Shown: positions 4,107 through 5,926 of the stretch, piece by piece
How the letters are laid out: the number at the start of each line of letters is the position of its first letter
Position numbering within the stretch: position 1 is the first letter of the stretch
Assembly (NCBI GenBank): GCA_015478765.1
Contig: JADMKR010000062.1
Coordinates: forward strand, 1-5,926
Length of the DNA stretch: 5,926 nt
Origin: Flavobacterium sp.
Lineage (GTDB): Bacteria > Bacteroidota > Bacteroidia > Flavobacteriales > Flavobacteriaceae
Direction of reading: 5' to 3'
Made by a program: the position numbers and the translations under genes
The notes under the pieces: model-generated
Databases searched by the model: none
Seen by the model: the letters and a program-made list of their open reading frames with translations, nothing else
Told to the model about the DNA's origin: nothing

Positions 4107-5926
4107 ATGGGTAAAATAATCGGAATTGACTTAGGTACTACCAACTCATGTGTTTCTGTAATGGAAGGAAGCGAAGCGGTTGTAATTCCTAATTCTGAAG
4201 GAAAAAGAACAACGCCATCGGTAATCGCTTTCGTGGAAGGTGGCGAAATTAAAGTTGGAGATCCTGCCAAAAGACAGGCTGTGACAAATCCGACAAAAAC
4301 GATTTCATCTATCAAACGCTTCATGGGTCATACTTTTGAAGAGACTCAGGAAGAAGCAAAAAGAGTTCCTTACACAGTAAAAAAGGGTGACAACAATACG
4401 CCACGCGTTGATATTGATGGACGTCTTTATACTGCACAGGAATTATCGGCCATGACGTTGCAGAAAATGAAGCGTACTGCCGAGGACTATTTAGGACAGC
4501 CGGTTACCGAAGCCGTAATCACTGTACCAGCTTACTTCAACGATGCGCAACGTCAGGCAACTAAAGAAGCAGGAGAGATTGCAGGATTGAAAGTTATGCG
4601 AATCATCAATGAGCCTACCGCCGCTGCATTAGCTTACGGTTTGGACAAGAAAGGTCAAGATCAGAAAATAGCTGTCTATGATTTAGGTGGTGGAACATTT
4701 GATATCTCGATCCTTGAATTAGGTGACGGAGTATTCGAAGTACTGTCTACCAACGGAGATACTCACCTTGGAGGTGACGATTTCGATCAGGTGATCATCG
4801 ATTGGTTGGCCGACGAATTTAAATCGGAAGAAGGTATTGATCTGCGTCTTGATCCAATGTCGCTGCAACGTTTGAAAGAAGCTGCTGAAAAGGCAAAAAT
4901 TGAACTGTCATCTTCATCTGAAACCGAAATCAACTTACCATACGTAACAGCTACGGCATCAGGCCCGAAACACCTTGTTAAGAAATTGTCTCGTTCTAAA
5001 TTCGAGCAATTAGCCGACAGCCTTGTGCGACGTTCGATGGAACCGGTTGCGAAAGCTTTAAAAGACGCCGGACTCTCCAAATCGGATATTGATGAAGTGA
5101 TTCTGGTTGGTGGATCGACCCGTATGCCAAGAATTCAGGAAGAAGTTGAAAAATTCTTCGGAAAAAAACCGTCAAAAGGAGTAAACCCGGATGAAGTTGT
5201 AGCCATTGGTGCCGCTATTCAAGGAGGTGTACTTTCAGGCGATGTAAAAGATGTATTGCTTCTTGATGTTACGCCACTTTCACTGGGAATCGAAACTATG
5301 GGTGGTGTTATGACGAAACTTATCGAAGCCAATACTACGATCCCGACTAAGAAGTCGCAGGTATTTTCAACCGCTGCCGATTCGCAGCCAAGTGTTGAAA
5401 TCCATGTGCTTCAAGGTGAGCGAACGATGGCGACCGACAACAAAACAATAGGTAGATTCCACCTTGACGGAATTCCACCGGCGCCACGTGGTGTTCCGCA
5501 AATTGAAGTAACTTTTGATATAGATGCCAACGGTATCATCAAAGTTTCTGCAACTGATAAAGGAAGTGGAAAATCACACGATATTCGTATCGAAGCTTCA
5601 TCGGGTCTGACTCAGGAAGAAATCGATCGTATGCGTAAAGATGCTGAAGCGAATGCGGATGCCGATAAAAAAGCCAAAGAGCGTATCGAAAAGTTGAACG
5701 AAGCCGACGGTATGATTTTCCAAACCGAAAGCCAGTTGAAGGAACTTGGAGATAAAATTTCAGCCGACCATAAATCGGCGCTGGAAGATGCTCTGACCGA
5801 ATTGAAAGCGGCGCATCAAAGTCAAGATCTGGATTCTGTTCAAGCAGCCCTTGATAAGATCAATGCAGCCTGGAAGAACGCTACCGAAGCCATGTATGCA
5901 CAAGGTGGTGGTGCACAGCAATCACA
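4107..5926 (+). CDS. dnaK: Molecular chaperone DnaK (Hsp70), C-terminus cut by the window edge
   Basis: The frame runs for 606 codons from the ATG at 4107 and is still open at the window end. DnaK is the cytoplasmic ATP-dependent chaperone that works with DnaJ and GrpE. The N-terminal ATPase domain shows phosphate-1 IGIDLGTTNS (5-14), catalytic Lys70 in IKRFMG, phosphate-2 DLGGGTFD (192-199, with Thr197 matching E. coli Thr199) and the adenosine motif VILVGGSTRMP (331-341). The interdomain linker DVLLLDVTPL spans 382-391. The substrate-binding domain follows, with LGIETMGG (393-400; Met398 corresponds to E. coli Met404) and HVLQGERTMA. The helical lid begins near LTQEEIDRMRKDAE, and the final GGGAQQS begins the Gly/Gln-rich tail. 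About 20-30 residues, usually ending in an acidic VDFEEV-like motif, should lie beyond the edge. The start context AAATAAATTAAAATG has no Shine-Dalgarno sequence, as usual in Bacteroidota. No dnaJ, grpE or hrcA lies upstream. Confidence 0.98.
   Translation, partial: MGKIIGIDLGTTNSCVSVMEGSEAVVIPNSEGKRTTPSVIAFVEGGEIKVGDPAKRQAVTNPTKTISSIKRFMGHTFEETQEEAKRVPYTVKKGDNNTPRVDIDGRLYTAQELSAMTLQKMKRTAEDYLGQPVTEAVITVPAYFNDAQRQATKEAGEIAGLKVMRIINEPTAAALAYGLDKKGQDQKIAVYDLGGGTFDISILELGDGVFEVLSTNGDTHLGGDDFDQVIIDWLADEFKSEEGIDLRLDPMSLQRLKEAAEKAKIELSSSSETEINLPYVTATASGPKHLVKKLSRSKFEQLADSLVRRSMEPVAKALKDAGLSKSDIDEVILVGGSTRMPRIQEEVEKFFGKKPSKGVNPDEVVAIGAAIQGGVLSGDVKDVLLLDVTPLSLGIETMGGVMTKLIEANTTIPTKKSQVFSTAADSQPSVEIHVLQGERTMATDNKTIGRFHLDGIPPAPRGVPQIEVTFDIDANGIIKVSATDKGSGKSHDIRIEASSGLTQEEIDRMRKDAEANADADKKAKERIEKLNEADGMIFQTESQLKELGDKISADHKSALEDALTELKAAHQSQDLDSVQAALDKINAAWKNATEAMYAQGGGAQQS

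Noticed and set aside
3998..4324. Reverse-strand open frame of 108 codons over the dnaK start
   Set aside because: It is antisense to the highly conserved DnaK N-terminus and leader, has no recognisable domain, and is explained as a shadow of dnaK codon structure.
4787..5080. Reverse-strand open frame of 97 codons inside dnaK
   Set aside because: It is fully antisense to the DnaK coding sequence, and the Ser/Arg-rich product looks like a complement artefact.
4107..5926. Truncated dnaK as a pseudogene
   Set aside because: The frame is intact, with every ATPase and linker motif. It lacks a stop only because the window ends.

Overview
The window looks like chromosomal DNA from a member of the Bacteroidota, most likely a Flavobacterium-like species. 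The evidence is moderately low GC, little sign of Shine-Dalgarno sequences, A-rich stretches before start codons, matches to the Bacteroidota promoter -7 element TAnnTTTG, and lipoproteins with acidic or charged residues directly after the lipobox cysteine. The DnaK and L-serine dehydratase sequences also fit. No species can be named from sequence alone.

Layout, left to right. Bases 1-147 hold an open reverse-strand frame running off the edge, possibly the 5' end of a divergent gene (weakly supported). Bases 197-1318 (+) encode a lipoprotein with an Ig-like carboxypeptidase-regulatory-type domain followed by a class I amidotransferase/ThuA-like fold, closed by a strong intrinsic terminator at 1337-1368. 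Bases 1429-1803 (+) encode a small exported protein of unknown function. Its stop codon directly abuts the stop codon of sdaA (1804-3228, -), a single-chain [4Fe-4S] L-serine dehydratase with all four expected cysteines. Next come a promoter with an inverted repeat, a small Gmad2-domain lipoprotein (3320-3778, -), and a 328-base divergent intergenic region with repeated TGTCA motifs and a leader hairpin. The last gene is dnaK (4107 to the edge, +), which is cut off about 20-30 codons before its expected end.

The genes do not form an obvious pathway. There are two envelope lipoproteins, one exported small protein, one amino-acid catabolic enzyme and one cytoplasmic chaperone, mostly as separate transcription units. 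I see no mobile element, CRISPR array, tRNA, rRNA or defence system, and no convincing new system. The points most worth following up are the dnaK leader (repeats and hairpin), the inverted repeat at the sdaA promoter, and the two uncharacterised envelope proteins.
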